A stretch of DNA of 64,000 nucleotides from Sediminicoccus rosea (lineage in GTDB: Bacteria; Pseudomonadota; Alphaproteobacteria; Acetobacterales; Acetobacteraceae), in the NCBI RefSeq assembly GCF_033547095.1, contig NZ_CP137852.1, positions 2,225,501 to 2,289,500 of the forward strand. The letters run 5' to 3'. This document shows positions 52,233-61,015 of the stretch, in pieces. The notes under the pieces were generated by a model. That model was not told the origin of the DNA, did not search any database, and saw only the letters and a list, made by a program, of their open reading frames with translations. The translations under genes and the position numbers were made by a program. The stretch's first letter is position 1. Every line of letters starts with the position of its first letter.

Positions 52233-52658
52233 TCAGCACCACCCCTCGCGCGGGCCGCGGCCTTGATAGGGGCGGGCCAGCCCCTCGCGGACCAGCACCG
52301 CGCCCAGATCCTCGCCCTTCGGGTCGCGCACCACGGCGAGGGCGCGGCCATAGCGGTCCTGCCCGGTGGTGTGCAGCCGCACGCCCTCCGCCATCAGGCT
52401 GCCCAGGCGCTCGGTCGCGGCCGCCGCGAGCCGGCGCTCCGCCTCGCAGCGGGCGCGCCGCTCGGGCGCGTCGATCCCGGCGAGGCGGACGCGCTCCTCG
52501 CCGCAGCGGATCGTGTCGCCATCCAGGGCGTGGCACATCAGCAGGGGGGCGGGCTGCCAGTTCAGCCAGGCGGCGACCAGCGTGGCGAGGGTGACGAAGA
52601 TCATGGCCGCGCGGCGGGGGAGGGGGCGGGCAAGGCGGGGCTTTCTCGTTGATTTCAT
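52233..52658 (-). CDS. thermonuclease (SNase-like) family protein
   Basis: A 141-residue protein. An N-terminal hydrophobic segment (IFVTLATLVAAWLNW) suggests a membrane anchor or signal. The SNase core shows DGDTIRCGEERVRLAGIDAPER and DRYGRALAVV with the catalytic Asp and Arg positions. Nucleic-acid cleavage is expected outside or at the membrane. Start ATG has GGAAG 4-5 bases upstream. A GTTC-N7-GTTC box 17 bases upstream of the ATG suggests SOS control. Confidence 0.88.
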   Translation of the reverse strand: MKSTRKPRLARPLPRRAAMIFVTLATLVAAWLNWQPAPLLMCHALDGDTIRCGEERVRLAGIDAPERRARCEAERRLAAAATERLGSLMAEGVRLHTTGQDRYGRALAVVRDPKGEDLGAVLVREGLARPYQGRGPREGWC

Positions 52659-52675
52659 GGTGCTTCCTAGTCTAT

Positions 52676-52690
52676 GTTCTTGTTATGTTC
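52676..52690. promoter_or_regulatory. alphaproteobacterial LexA (SOS) box
   Basis: GTTC-TTGTTAT-GTTC exactly fits the alphaproteobacterial SOS consensus GTTC-N7-GTTC. It lies just upstream of the nuclease gene, which reads leftward from 52658. The remaining 250 bases to 52945 show no convincing gene. Confidence 0.7.
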
Positions 52691-52944
52691 AAGATGCCCC
52701 TGACCTGCCCGCAGCCCCGCTCCGCACCTCGCCTCCAGCACGCGCATGCCGGGCGCGTTTCGCGGGCGGATGGATCGGGCGCCGTGCCACGGCCGGCCTG
52801 GGGCGGCGCCATGCGGGCAGGCGGGGCATTTGTCCGAAAGCCCGGTGGACCTCGCTTCCCGCGGGGGCCAAGATCGGCCGAGGCAGAATGGGGGGAAAGC
52901 CCGATGACGACCATGACGGGACGCAACAGCCAGGGGGCCGCGTG

Positions 52945-53463
52945 ATGGGTCCGCTCTACACCTTCGAGGGCAAGACGCCCGTGGTCCATCCGCGCGCCTG
53001 GGTGGCGCCGACGGCGGCGGTGATCGGTGATGTCGAAATCGGCGAGGAAGCCAGCATCTGGTACCATTGCGTGCTGCGCGGGGACACCAACATCATCCGC
53101 ATCGGGCCACGGACCAACATCCAGGACGGCACCATCGTGCATGTGAATGCGGGGCGGCAATCCACCATCATCGGCGCCGACGTGACGGTGGGCCACGCGG
53201 CCATCATCCACGCCTGCCGGCTGGAGGACCGCGCCTTCGTCGGCATGGGGGCCACCGTGCTGGACGACGCGGTGATCGAGGCGGGCGGCGTGCTGGCCGC
53301 GGGTTCGGTGCTGCCGCCGGGCAAGCGCATCGGCGTGCTGGAGCTCTGGATGGGCAATCCGGCCAAGCTGGTGCGCGTGCTGACGGAGGAGGCGCGGGCC
53401 GGCTTCGACCGCACGGCGCCGCATTATGTGGAACTGGCCGGGCGCCATCGTTCCATTTCGTAA
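52945..53463 (+). CDS. gamma-carbonic anhydrase family protein
   Basis: A 172-residue left-handed beta-helix protein of the gamma-CA/PaaY/YrdA type. Hexapeptide-like repeats run from AVIGDVEIGEEASIWYHCVLRGD through RTNIQDGTIVHV, VTVGHAAIIHACRLED and FVGMGATVLDDAVIEAGGVLAAGS. The three zinc histidines are placed at IVHVN, TVGHAA and IIHAC. A GTG one codon upstream is also possible; GGGGG precedes. Carbonic anhydrase activity is typical but not certain for this branch. Confidence 0.93.
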   Translation: MGPLYTFEGKTPVVHPRAWVAPTAAVIGDVEIGEEASIWYHCVLRGDTNIIRIGPRTNIQDGTIVHVNAGRQSTIIGADVTVGHAAIIHACRLEDRAFVGMGATVLDDAVIEAGGVLAAGSVLPPGKRIGVLELWMGNPAKLVRVLTEEARAGFDRTAPHYVELAGRHRSIS

Positions 53464-53500
53464 CTTGGGCGACGCGGGAAGGAGGGTCTAAGCTGAACCA

Positions 53501-54073
53501 ATGCTGAACAAGGTCCTTCTTCCGGTGCTGGTCCTGGCGGGCTGCGCCACCTCCGAGCTGCCGCCCTCCGTGCGCCTGCCGGCGGATGCGATTCCGTTGG
53601 CGGCGGACCCGATGCGTTCGGCCATCCTCTCCAGCGCCCATGCGCTGGGGGCGGAGAGCGCACCCTCGGCCAAGCTGCGCGCGGCCGCGCTGGTCGAGTT
53701 CATGGCGGCCGATTATCGCTGGGGCGTGCGCTGGACGGAATACACGCCGACGACGGGCCTTGCCCTCGATGCGGCGCGCGACGAGATCCGCCGCAGCTTC
53801 GGCGTGGCGCCCGGCGCCTCGCCCCAGGCGGTGGCCGACGGCCTCTTCGGCGCCTCGCGCGCGCTGGAGCGGGGCAATGAGATCTTCCTGCCCCCCGGCC
53901 TCTTCATCGAGCCCGCGCAATCCCTTGCGCGGCTCACCGCGCCACCCGATCTCCCGGTGGCGCGTGACGCGACGGCGCTGGCCGAACGTGAGCTGTACCG
54001 CATCGAGAGCGAGCGCCAGAGTGGCGGTGGCCCGGGCGGCAGCGGCGGCGGTGGCGGCGGCGCCCACCCATGA
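53501..54073 (+). CDS. lipoprotein, first of four tandem paralogues
   Basis: A 190-residue protein with a lipobox (LVLAGC) after a short signal, so it is probably membrane-anchored. The mature part begins with ELPPSVRLPADAIPLAADPMRSAIL, resembling the other three paralogues (LP...RLPRDAV..GAGDP...AV). The middle has AALVEFMAADYRWGV and ARDEIRRSFGVAPGASPQAVADGLFGASRAL. The tail is Gly-rich. Function unknown. It overlaps the next frame region by a few bases but not the chosen start. Confidence 0.8.
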   Translation: MLNKVLLPVLVLAGCATSELPPSVRLPADAIPLAADPMRSAILSSAHALGAESAPSAKLRAAALVEFMAADYRWGVRWTEYTPTTGLALDAARDEIRRSFGVAPGASPQAVADGLFGASRALERGNEIFLPPGLFIEPAQSLARLTAPPDLPVARDATALAERELYRIESERQSGGGPGGSGGGGGGAHP

Positions 54074-54099
54074 CGTCTGATCTGTTGAGGAAAACCATC

Positions 54100-54654
54100 A
54101 TGTCCCGTTCCTTCCTGCTGATGCTCCCGCTGCTCGCCGCCTGCGCCCAGGGCCCGCTGCCCGAGACCGCGCGCCTGCCGCGCGACGCCGTGGTGGGGGC
54201 CGGCGATCCGATGCGGACCGCCGTGATCAGCGCCAATGCGGTCTTCGCCGAGCGCAGCCCGGCCGCCGGCCACCCGGCCGACGCGGCGCGCGCCATCGCG
54301 CAGATGGAGTTCCTGGCGGTGGACCTGCCGCAGAACATGAGCCTGACCACCGCCTCGGCCACGCTGGTGCCCGATCTCGACATCGCGCGGCGCGAATGGC
54401 GCGGCGCGCTGGACATCGCGCCCGACGCACCGGCCCAGCCGGTGATCAACGCGCTCTACGCCGCGGGCCGTGCGCTCGATGCCGGCAATGCCGAGGCGGC
54501 GGCGGCGGCCCTGCCGCAGAACCTGTTCCGCAAGGGCGGCAGCGCCACGGTCGCGCAGCTCGCGGCCATGCCGCGCCTGCCCCGGACGGCCGCCGCCGTC
54601 GCCACCGCGCAGCAGGCGCTGCAGCCGCAACCCGGCACGACTCGCGCCCTGTGA
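54100..54654 (+). CDS. lipoprotein, second of four tandem paralogues
   Basis: A 184-residue protein with a signal ending in a lipobox (LLAAC). The motif ETARLPRDAVVGAGDPMRTAVISA and later QMEFLAVDLP, ARREWRGALDIAPDAPAQPVINALYAAGRAL are shared with its neighbours. The start at 54100 (MSRSFLLML) has GAGGA 9 bases upstream; an earlier ATG at 54070 overlaps the first paralogue's stop but delays the signal. It overlaps the third gene by GTGA. Confidence 0.82.
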   Translation: MSRSFLLMLPLLAACAQGPLPETARLPRDAVVGAGDPMRTAVISANAVFAERSPAAGHPADAARAIAQMEFLAVDLPQNMSLTTASATLVPDLDIARREWRGALDIAPDAPAQPVINALYAAGRALDAGNAEAAAAALPQNLFRKGGSATVAQLAAMPRLPRTAAAVATAQQALQPQPGTTRAL

Positions 54655-55178
54655 GGCGCGCGGGCGCCCTTCTGGCACTCGCGCTGCTGGCCGGCTGCGC
54701 CGATGTGGCGCTGCCGGATCCGGTGCGGCTGCCGCGCGATTCGGTGGAGGGCGCGGGCGATCCGACCCGCGCCGCCGTCGCGCGCTCGGCCTACGTCTTC
54801 GCCGATCCGGCAAGGCTGCAGGGCCAGCCGGCGGCGATGGCGCGCGCCATCGCCGACATGGAATTCCTGGCGGCCGCGCTGCCTTTCGACCCCCGCTATC
54901 AGCAGCGCGACCCGCTGTTGCCCTGGCAATTGGCGCAGGGCCGGGCGGAGTGGCGCGCGGCACTGGGCATCCCGCCCAGCCAGCCGGCCCAGCCGGTGAT
55001 CGAGGGTCTCTACGCCATGTCGCGCACGCCCGGGCTGGCCCCGCCGCCGCCCCTGCCGCCCGAGGCCGCTGCGCGCCTGGCCGACATGCCGCCGCTGCCC
55101 GAGACGGCGCGCGCCGCCGTCGCCGCGCAGCGCGCGGAATGGGAGGCCCAATTCCCGATGCGGCGGTGGCCGTGGTGA
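54651..55178 (+). CDS. lipoprotein, third of four tandem paralogues, GTG start
   Basis: A 175-residue protein. GTG at 54651 is embedded in the previous stop (GTGA). The signal and lipobox are compact (ALLALALLAGC). DPVRLPRDSVEGAGDPTRAAVARSA, DMEFLAAALPFDP and GRAEWRAALGIPPSQPAQPVIEGLYAM align with the second copy. Function unknown; the gene pair overlap suggests coupled synthesis. Confidence 0.82.
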   Translation: MRRAGALLALALLAGCADVALPDPVRLPRDSVEGAGDPTRAAVARSAYVFADPARLQGQPAAMARAIADMEFLAAALPFDPRYQQRDPLLPWQLAQGRAEWRAALGIPPSQPAQPVIEGLYAMSRTPGLAPPPPLPPEAAARLADMPPLPETARAAVAAQRAEWEAQFPMRRWPW

Positions 55179-55807
55179 AGCGCCGCCTCTTCCTGCTCGC
55201 GCCGCTGCTCGGCGCCTGCACCGAACTCACCACGCCGCGCCCGCCCGAGCCGCCGCTCGACCTCGCGGGCCGCGTCACGGCCAACCCGACCATGGCGATC
55301 CTCGACGCCGCGGCCGCCGATTTCGCGGAGGGCGGGGCGCGGCTGCTCAACCGCCCGGCGGCGACGGCGCTGGCGGTCGCGCGCCTCGAATGGATCGGCG
55401 GCGAGTTCCGCCTGGGCCGGCGCCTCGCGCGCCTGCCGGACTCCTACATGTTCGCGACCCGCCGCGCGGTGGCCGAGGGACGGGAGGCGCTGGGCATCCT
55501 GCCCGATGCCACGCCCGAAGCCGCGGTCTCCGCGCTGGTCATCGCCTCGCGCGCGCTGACGCGCGGCGATGCGGGGGCGATCGAGGTGGCCCTGGCTTCG
55601 TCCATCTTCGTGCTGCCCGGGGCGCGTCCGGTGATCAGCCGCCTCACCGAGCCCGGCGCCTTCCCCGACGCCATGCTCGCCATCACCGCCCTGCGGGACG
55701 AGGTGGCGCGCCAGGTGGCGGAATTGCAGGTGGACCATCGCATGATGGTCGAGGGGCAGATCTTCGGGAACAGCACCACGGGCCTCGGCCCGGGCACCGG
55801 CTACTGA
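55175..55807 (+). CDS. lipoprotein, fourth of four tandem paralogues, GTG start
   Basis: A 210-residue protein, the most divergent of the four. The GTG start at 55175 overlaps the third stop (GTGA); another GTG is one codon upstream. KRRLFLLAPLLGAC gives the lipobox. Shared layout: a helical region with ARLEWIGGEFRLG, then TRRAVAEGREALGILPDATPEAAVSALVIASRALTRGD, as in the others. It is followed by a bidirectional hairpin. Confidence 0.8.
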   Translation: MKRRLFLLAPLLGACTELTTPRPPEPPLDLAGRVTANPTMAILDAAAADFAEGGARLLNRPAATALAVARLEWIGGEFRLGRRLARLPDSYMFATRRAVAEGREALGILPDATPEAAVSALVIASRALTRGDAGAIEVALASSIFVLPGARPVISRLTEPGAFPDAMLAITALRDEVARQVAELQVDHRMMVEGQIFGNSTTGLGPGTGY

Positions 55808-55823
55808 GGGGGTTTCCCCTCAG
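55804..55823. terminator. hairpin between the lipoprotein array and phaC
   Basis: Perfect 8-bp arms CTGAGGGG/CCCCTCAG with a 4-base loop; the first arm covers the last codon and stop of the fourth lipoprotein gene. It lies between convergent genes. No T-run, so it may act as a rho-aided or bidirectional barrier. Confidence 0.5.
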
Positions 55824-55842
55824 CGGTTATGGGCGGTCCGAC

Positions 55843-57669
55843 CTAGTCGTTCACCATCACGCGCACATAGCTGCCCGGCGCGTTCTCGATCGGCGTGAGC
55901 TTGCCGTCACCCGGCTGGCGTGCCTTCACCTCGGTGCGGTCCAGCGCCGTGACCCAGCGGTGCCAGTCCGGCCACCAGCTGCCCGAGAGCTCGGTGGCGC
56001 CGGCCAGCCACTCATCGGGGCTGTCGGGCAGGTTCTCGTTCACCCAATGGCTGTACTTGCCGGAATCCGGCGGGTTCACGACGCCCGCGATATGGCCCGA
56101 GGCGGCAAGGACGAAGCGCACCGGCCCCTTGTAGAGCTGCGTGCCGCGATAGGTGCTCTTCCACGGCGCGATGTGGTCCTCGCGCGTCGAGATCATGTAG
56201 GTCGGCACCTTGATCTTCCGCAGGTCGATCTTGGCACCCAGCAGCTCGATGCAGTCCGGGTCGCTCGCCGGCTTGCAGAGGTCGTTCTGCTGGTACATCC
56301 GGCGCAGGTAGAAGCTGTGCATGCGGGCCGGCATGCGCGTGCTGTCATCGTTCCAGTAGAGCAGGTCGAACGGGAAGGGGTCCTGCCCCATGAGGTAGTT
56401 GTTCACGACGAAGGACCAGATGAGGTCGTTCGCGCGCAGCATGTTGAAGGTCGTCGCCATCTCGCGGCCGTCGAGGAAGCCGCGCTTGCCCATCTTCTCC
56501 TCGAGGGCCTTGAGCTGCTCCTCGTCGATGAAGACACCGAGTTCGCCCGCTTCCTCGAAGTCGGTCATGGTCACGAAATAGGTGGCGGACTTGATGCGGG
56601 TGTCGCGCTTGGTCGCCATGTAGGCGAGGGTGGTGGCGAGCAGCGTGCCGCCCAGGCAATAGCCGATGGCGTTCACCTCGCGCACGCCCGTGGCCTGCTC
56701 GATGGCGTCGAGTGCCGCCAGCACGCCCTCCTTCATGTAGTCGTCGAAGCCCTTCTCGGCGAGCGCCTCGTCGGGGTTCACCCAGCTCGCCACGAAGACG
56801 GTGTGGCCCTGGTCCACCGCCCAGCGGATGAAGCTGTTCTTGGGGCGCAGGTCCAGGATGTAGAACTTGTTGATCCAGGGCGGGAAGATCACGAGCGGGC
56901 GCTTCAGCACCTTCTCGGTCGTCGGGTTGTACTGGATCAGCTGCATCAGCGGCGTCTGGAACACCACCTTGCCCGGCGTGACGGCGATGTTCTCGCCCAC
57001 CTTGAACTTGCTGTCATCCGTCATGCGGATGCGCAGCTTGCCCTTGCCGCGCTCGAGGTCGAACAGCAGGTTGGATAGGCCCTTGAGCAGGTTGGCGCCG
57101 CCCGTCTCGGCCGTCTTGCGCAGCACCTCGGGGTTGGTCATCACGAAATTCGCAGGGCTCATCGCATCCACGAATTGCCGCGTGTAGAAATCCACCTTCT
57201 GCGAGGTCTTGGGGTCGAGCCCATCCGCGCTGTTCACCGCCGAGGTGAAATAGCGGGCCGAGAGCAGATAGGATTGGCGGATGAAGTCGAACACCTCGTT
57301 CTCGCGCCAGGCGTCGTCCTTGAAGCGGCGGTCGCCCTTGCTCTCCTCGATGACGGGGCCGACATTCTCGCCCATCATCCGCCGCGCCGTGTTGGACCAG
57401 AGGGTCAGGTAGTCCTGCCAGAACCCCATCTGCGCCTGGACGAGGCGCGCGGGGTTGGTCATCAGCTTCGCCGTCATCTCCATGAAGGCGCTGCCGATGT
57501 TCAGCGGATCGGGGTTGCCCGTCTCATCCGCCTGGCGCTTCAGGAAATCCTGGACGATGCGCTGCCCGCGCTCGGCCACCTCGGCCATGGTGCGGGAAAC
57601 CAGGGCGGGGTCGGGCAGGTTGTATTCCGGTGTCTTGCCGGCGGGGCCGTCGGTCATCTTCTTGCTCAT
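55843..57669 (-). CDS. phaC: class I poly(3-hydroxyalkanoate) synthase
   Basis: Polymerises 3-hydroxyacyl-CoA into storage polyester. The 608-residue length is typical of class I. The lipase-like box with the active cysteine is GYCLGGTLL, preceded by NPDEALAEKGFDDYM. The catalytic Asp and His lie in TREDHIAPWKS and ASGHIAGVVNPP. The N-terminal half has FDFIRQSYLLSARYF. The gene stands alone, convergent with the lipoproteins; phaA and phaB are not in the window. Confidence 0.97.
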   Translation of the reverse strand: MSKKMTDGPAGKTPEYNLPDPALVSRTMAEVAERGQRIVQDFLKRQADETGNPDPLNIGSAFMEMTAKLMTNPARLVQAQMGFWQDYLTLWSNTARRMMGENVGPVIEESKGDRRFKDDAWRENEVFDFIRQSYLLSARYFTSAVNSADGLDPKTSQKVDFYTRQFVDAMSPANFVMTNPEVLRKTAETGGANLLKGLSNLLFDLERGKGKLRIRMTDDSKFKVGENIAVTPGKVVFQTPLMQLIQYNPTTEKVLKRPLVIFPPWINKFYILDLRPKNSFIRWAVDQGHTVFVASWVNPDEALAEKGFDDYMKEGVLAALDAIEQATGVREVNAIGYCLGGTLLATTLAYMATKRDTRIKSATYFVTMTDFEEAGELGVFIDEEQLKALEEKMGKRGFLDGREMATTFNMLRANDLIWSFVVNNYLMGQDPFPFDLLYWNDDSTRMPARMHSFYLRRMYQQNDLCKPASDPDCIELLGAKIDLRKIKVPTYMISTREDHIAPWKSTYRGTQLYKGPVRFVLAASGHIAGVVNPPDSGKYSHWVNENLPDSPDEWLAGATELSGSWWPDWHRWVTALDRTEVKARQPGDGKLTPIENAPGSYVRVMVND

Positions 57670-57761
57670 TCCTGCCTCCCATCCCGGTTCGCTCCGCCCG
57701 GATGGCAGGATACGATGGGAAGGGCACCTTGCCTCACTTCGCGGCCAGGGGCGGAGGCGCT

Positions 57762-58379
57762 ATGGATCACCTGCGACCAAAGGGATGCCGCGTGACGCCA
57801 CAGCCTGCCTCCTCGAACCGGCCTCAACGCCAGGGTAAAGGCCGCCCCGTCGCGGGGCAAGCACGGCCGTGCCTGTTGCTGCCCCTTCTCTTGCTGACCG
57901 CCTGCGAGGTGCCGGGCCAGATCAACCCGCGGCTGCTGGCGCGCGACATCTCGGGCGCCGCGGCCGAGGCGCGGCTGCCGCCGCCGGGGCTGGACCGGCC
58001 CTATCCGAACCTCGCCAGCGTGCCCCCCATCCCGGACCGGCCCGACCCAGCGGCGCGGCTCGCCATCACCACGGAACTCCAGGAGCGGCGGGACGAGTTG
58101 AGCCAGCCGCTGCCCGACCGCCGGCGCGACACGCCGCTGACCGAGGGCGCGGCCGGCGGCCAGCCGCCCATCGCGGCCCGCCCGCCGCCGCCCGCGGCGC
58201 TGTCCCGCGCGCCGGTCATCCCCTGGACGGTGAGCGGCGTGCCCGTGGCTCCCCCCCGGGGCACCACCACCGCGGCGCCACCCCTGCCGGAGCCGGAGCC
58301 CGAGGCGCCGACGCCCGGCGAGGTGCCGGCGCTGCCCTCGGCCGACCTGCTGGGGGCCCCGCCGCCGCCGCCGCGCTAG
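57762..58379 (+). CDS. proline-rich hypothetical lipoprotein
   Basis: A 205-residue protein. A basic N-region is followed by LLLPLLLLTAC, a lipobox. The rest is low-complexity, rich in Pro, Ala and Arg, with a PPIPDRPDPAARLA stretch and a polyproline end. ATG at 57762 has GGAGG 5 bases upstream; a GTG at 57792 would shorten the N-region. I do not recognise it; a cell-envelope spacer is possible. A stem (CGCCGC/GCGGCG, 58390-58408) follows the stop. Confidence 0.7.
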   Translation: MDHLRPKGCRVTPQPASSNRPQRQGKGRPVAGQARPCLLLPLLLLTACEVPGQINPRLLARDISGAAAEARLPPPGLDRPYPNLASVPPIPDRPDPAARLAITTELQERRDELSQPLPDRRRDTPLTEGAAGGQPPIAARPPPPAALSRAPVIPWTVSGVPVAPPRGTTTAAPPLPEPEPEAPTPGEVPALPSADLLGAPPPPPR

Positions 58380-58389
58380 GCGCCCGAAT

Positions 58390-58408
58390 CGCCGCCGGTT
58401 TTGCGGCG
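58390..58408 (+). terminator. stem-loop after proline-rich lipoprotein gene
   Basis: CGCCGC and GCGGCG pair around a 7-base loop containing TTTT. It lies 10 bases after the stop. No trailing T-run, so confidence is low. Confidence 0.35.
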
Positions 58409-58511
58409 CCGCGCCCCATGATCTAAAGACCGGGGATGATCCATGCCGCCGGGCACACCACCGCCCCGGCCCCACAGTGACGCGCGTTTCCTCGATTCCG
58501 GGAGGGCCATC

Positions 58512-59726
58512 ATGGCCGAAGAGTTCCACCGCATCCGCCGCCTGCCGCCCTATGTCTTCGCCGAGGTGAATTCGGCCAAGGCCAAGGCCCGCGCGAATGC
58601 CGAGGACATCGTGGATCTCGGCATGGGCAACCCGGACAGCCCGACGCCGCCGCACATCGTCGCCAAGATGATCGAGGCGGTGCAGGACCCCCGCACCCAT
58701 CGCTACTCGATGTCCAAGGGCATTCCCGGCCTGCGCAAGGCGCTCGCCGGCTACTATGCCAACCGCTTCGGCGTGAAGCTCGACCCCGAGACGGAGGTGG
58801 TGGCCACGCTGGGCTCGAAGGAGGGCCTCGCCAACCTGGCGCAGGCCATCTCGAGCCCGGGCGACACCATCCTGGTGCCCAACCCCTCCTACCCGATCCA
58901 TCAGTTCGGCTTCATCATCGCCGGCGCCTCGGCGCGCTTCATTCCCTACACGCCGGATGACGCGATGCTGGAGGCGATCGTGCGCGCGGTGAAGCACTCC
59001 GTGCCCAAGCCCACGGCGCTGATCGTGAACTTCCCGTCCAACCCGACGGCGCTGCTGGCGAGCCGCGAGTTCTACAAGGAGCTCGTGAAGATCGCGCGCC
59101 AGCACGAGCTCTTCATCCTGAGCGACCTCGCCTATGCCGAGCTCTACTTCAACCCGGCCAATCCGCCGCCCTCCGTGCTGGAGATCCCGGGGGCGATGGA
59201 CTGCACCGTCGAATTCACCAGCCTCTCCAAGACCTACAACATGCCGGGCTGGCGCATGGGCTTCGCGGCCGGCAATCCGCGCCTGATCGGCGCGCTGGCG
59301 CGAGTGAAGTCCTATCTCGACTACGGCGCCTTCACGCCCATCCAGGTCGCCGCCGCCGCCGCGCTGAACGGCCCGCAGGATTGCGTGGCCGAGATGCGCG
59401 AGCTCTATCGCGACCGCCGTGACGTGCTGGTGAAGGGCCTGCAGCAGGCCGGCTGGGACGTGCCGCCGCCCGAGGGCTCGATGTTCCTCTGGGCGCCCAT
59501 CCCCGAGAAGTTCCGCCATCTGGGCTCCGTCGGCTTCTCCAAGCTGCTGCTGGAGAAGGCCAAGGTCGCGGTCGCGCCGGGCATCGGCTTCGGCGAGCAT
59601 GGCGACGGGCATGTGCGCATCGCCCTCGTCGAGAACAACCATCGCATCCGCCAGGCGCTGCGCGGCATCCGCAGCTTCCTGCAGGGCGACAACGCCGCGC
59701 CGGTCGAGGAAGTCCACTCCGCATGA
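58512..59726 (+). CDS. alaC: AlaC-type alanine/aromatic aminotransferase (class I/II PLP)
   Basis: A 404-residue fold-type I aminotransferase. It follows E. coli AlaC closely: RLPPYVFAEVNSAKAKAR, DLGMGNPDSPTPPHIV, LVPNPSYPIHQFGFIIAGA, and the PLP lysine in SLSKTYNMPGWRMGF. The usual database label for this branch is LL-diaminopimelate aminotransferase, but AlaC-like motifs argue for glutamate-pyruvate transamination. The start at 58512 has GGAGGG 6 bases upstream. It overlaps hom by 4 bases. Confidence 0.9.
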   Translation: MAEEFHRIRRLPPYVFAEVNSAKAKARANAEDIVDLGMGNPDSPTPPHIVAKMIEAVQDPRTHRYSMSKGIPGLRKALAGYYANRFGVKLDPETEVVATLGSKEGLANLAQAISSPGDTILVPNPSYPIHQFGFIIAGASARFIPYTPDDAMLEAIVRAVKHSVPKPTALIVNFPSNPTALLASREFYKELVKIARQHELFILSDLAYAELYFNPANPPPSVLEIPGAMDCTVEFTSLSKTYNMPGWRMGFAAGNPRLIGALARVKSYLDYGAFTPIQVAAAAALNGPQDCVAEMRELYRDRRDVLVKGLQQAGWDVPPPEGSMFLWAPIPEKFRHLGSVGFSKLLLEKAKVAVAPGIGFGEHGDGHVRIALVENNHRIRQALRGIRSFLQGDNAAPVEEVHSA

Positions 59727-61015
59727 GCAAGCCTTTGAAACTGGGTGTGGCCGGCCTCGGCACGGTCGGCGCCGGTGTGCTGAACCTGCTGCGGCAGAAC
59801 GGGGATGTGATCGCGGCCCGCGCGGGCCGGCCGATCGAGGTGGTGGCCGTCTCGGCGCGCGACCGCACGCGCGACCGCGGCGTGGATGTGACGGGCCTCG
59901 CCTGGCATGAGGATGCGGTGGCGCTCGCCGCCGATCCGAATGTCGAGGTGGTGGTGGAGCTGATCGGCGGCTCGGAAGGCCCCGCGCGCAGGCTGGTGGA
60001 GGCGGCGCTTGCCGCGGGCAAGCCGGTGGTGACCGCGAACAAGGCGCTGCTCGCGACGCATGGCGCGGCGCTGGCGCAGCTCTCCGAGGCGAAGGCCACG
60101 CCGCTCGCCTATGAGGCGGCGGTGGCGGGCGGCATCCCGGCCATCAAGGCGCTGCGCGAGGGGCTGGCGGGCAATCGCATCAGCCGCGTCGCCGGCATCC
60201 TGAACGGCACCTGCAACTACATCCTGACGGAAATGCGCGTGAAGGGCCTGCCCTTCGACGTGGTGCTGAAGACCGCGCAGGAGCTGGGCTATGCCGAGGC
60301 CGACCCGGCCTTCGACATTGACGGCGTGGATGCGGCGCACAAGCTCGCGATCCTCGCCGCACTCGCCTTCGGCCATCAGGTGGATCTCAAGGCGCTGCAT
60401 ATCGAGGGCATCCGCAACGTCTCGGCGCTCGACATCGCGCTGGCCGGTGAGCTCGGCTATCGCATCAAGCTGCTGGGCATCGCCTCTCAGGATGAGGCGG
60501 GTGTGACCGCCCGCGTGCATCCCTGCATGGTGCCGGAAGCCAGCCCCATCGCCAGCGTGGATGGCGTGTTCAACGCCGTGCTGGCCGAGGGCGATGCGGT
60601 GGGTCGCGTGGTGCTGCAAGGCCGCGGTGCGGGGGCCGGGCCCACGGCCAGCGCGGTGGTGGCCGACCTTGTGGACATCGCGCGCGGCCGCACCGCGCCG
60701 GTCTGGGGTGCGGCTTCTGCCACGCTCGCGACGGCGCCCGGCCTGCCGATGGAGCGGCATCGCGGCGCCTACTACCTGCGCCTGATGGTGCTCGACCAGC
60801 CCGGCGTCATCGCCGATGTGACCGGTGCGCTGCGCGACGCGAAGATCAGCCTGGAATCCATGCTCCAGCGCGGCCGCGCTCCGGGCGAGGCGGTGCCCGT
60901 CGTGCTCGTCACCCATGAATGCGAGGAGGCGCAGATGCAATCGGCCCTTGCCCGCATCGCGGCCCTTCCGAGCGTGGTGGAGCCGCCCGCCATGATCCGC
61001 ATCGAGGAGCTCTAG
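59723..61015 (+). CDS. hom: homoserine dehydrogenase
   Basis: NAD(P)-dependent reduction of aspartate semialdehyde to homoserine, leading to threonine and methionine. The 430-residue protein has the nucleotide motif GLGTVGAGVLNLL, the active-site region KPVVTANKALLA, AGGIPAIKALREGL and GILNGTCNYILTEM, and a C-terminal ACT domain (LRLMVLDQPGVIADVTGAL). The start overlaps alaC (ATGA); the next gene starts directly after its TAG. Confidence 0.98.
   Translation: MSKPLKLGVAGLGTVGAGVLNLLRQNGDVIAARAGRPIEVVAVSARDRTRDRGVDVTGLAWHEDAVALAADPNVEVVVELIGGSEGPARRLVEAALAAGKPVVTANKALLATHGAALAQLSEAKATPLAYEAAVAGGIPAIKALREGLAGNRISRVAGILNGTCNYILTEMRVKGLPFDVVLKTAQELGYAEADPAFDIDGVDAAHKLAILAALAFGHQVDLKALHIEGIRNVSALDIALAGELGYRIKLLGIASQDEAGVTARVHPCMVPEASPIASVDGVFNAVLAEGDAVGRVVLQGRGAGAGPTASAVVADLVDIARGRTAPVWGAASATLATAPGLPMERHRGAYYLRLMVLDQPGVIADVTGALRDAKISLESMLQRGRAPGEAVPVVLVTHECEEAQMQSALARIAALPSVVEPPAMIRIEEL

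Noticed and set aside
52649-52945. 98-residue frame between the nuclease and gamma-carbonic anhydrase genes
   Set aside because: No homology, no Shine-Dalgarno, and it runs over the SOS box and promoter area; composition is random-like.
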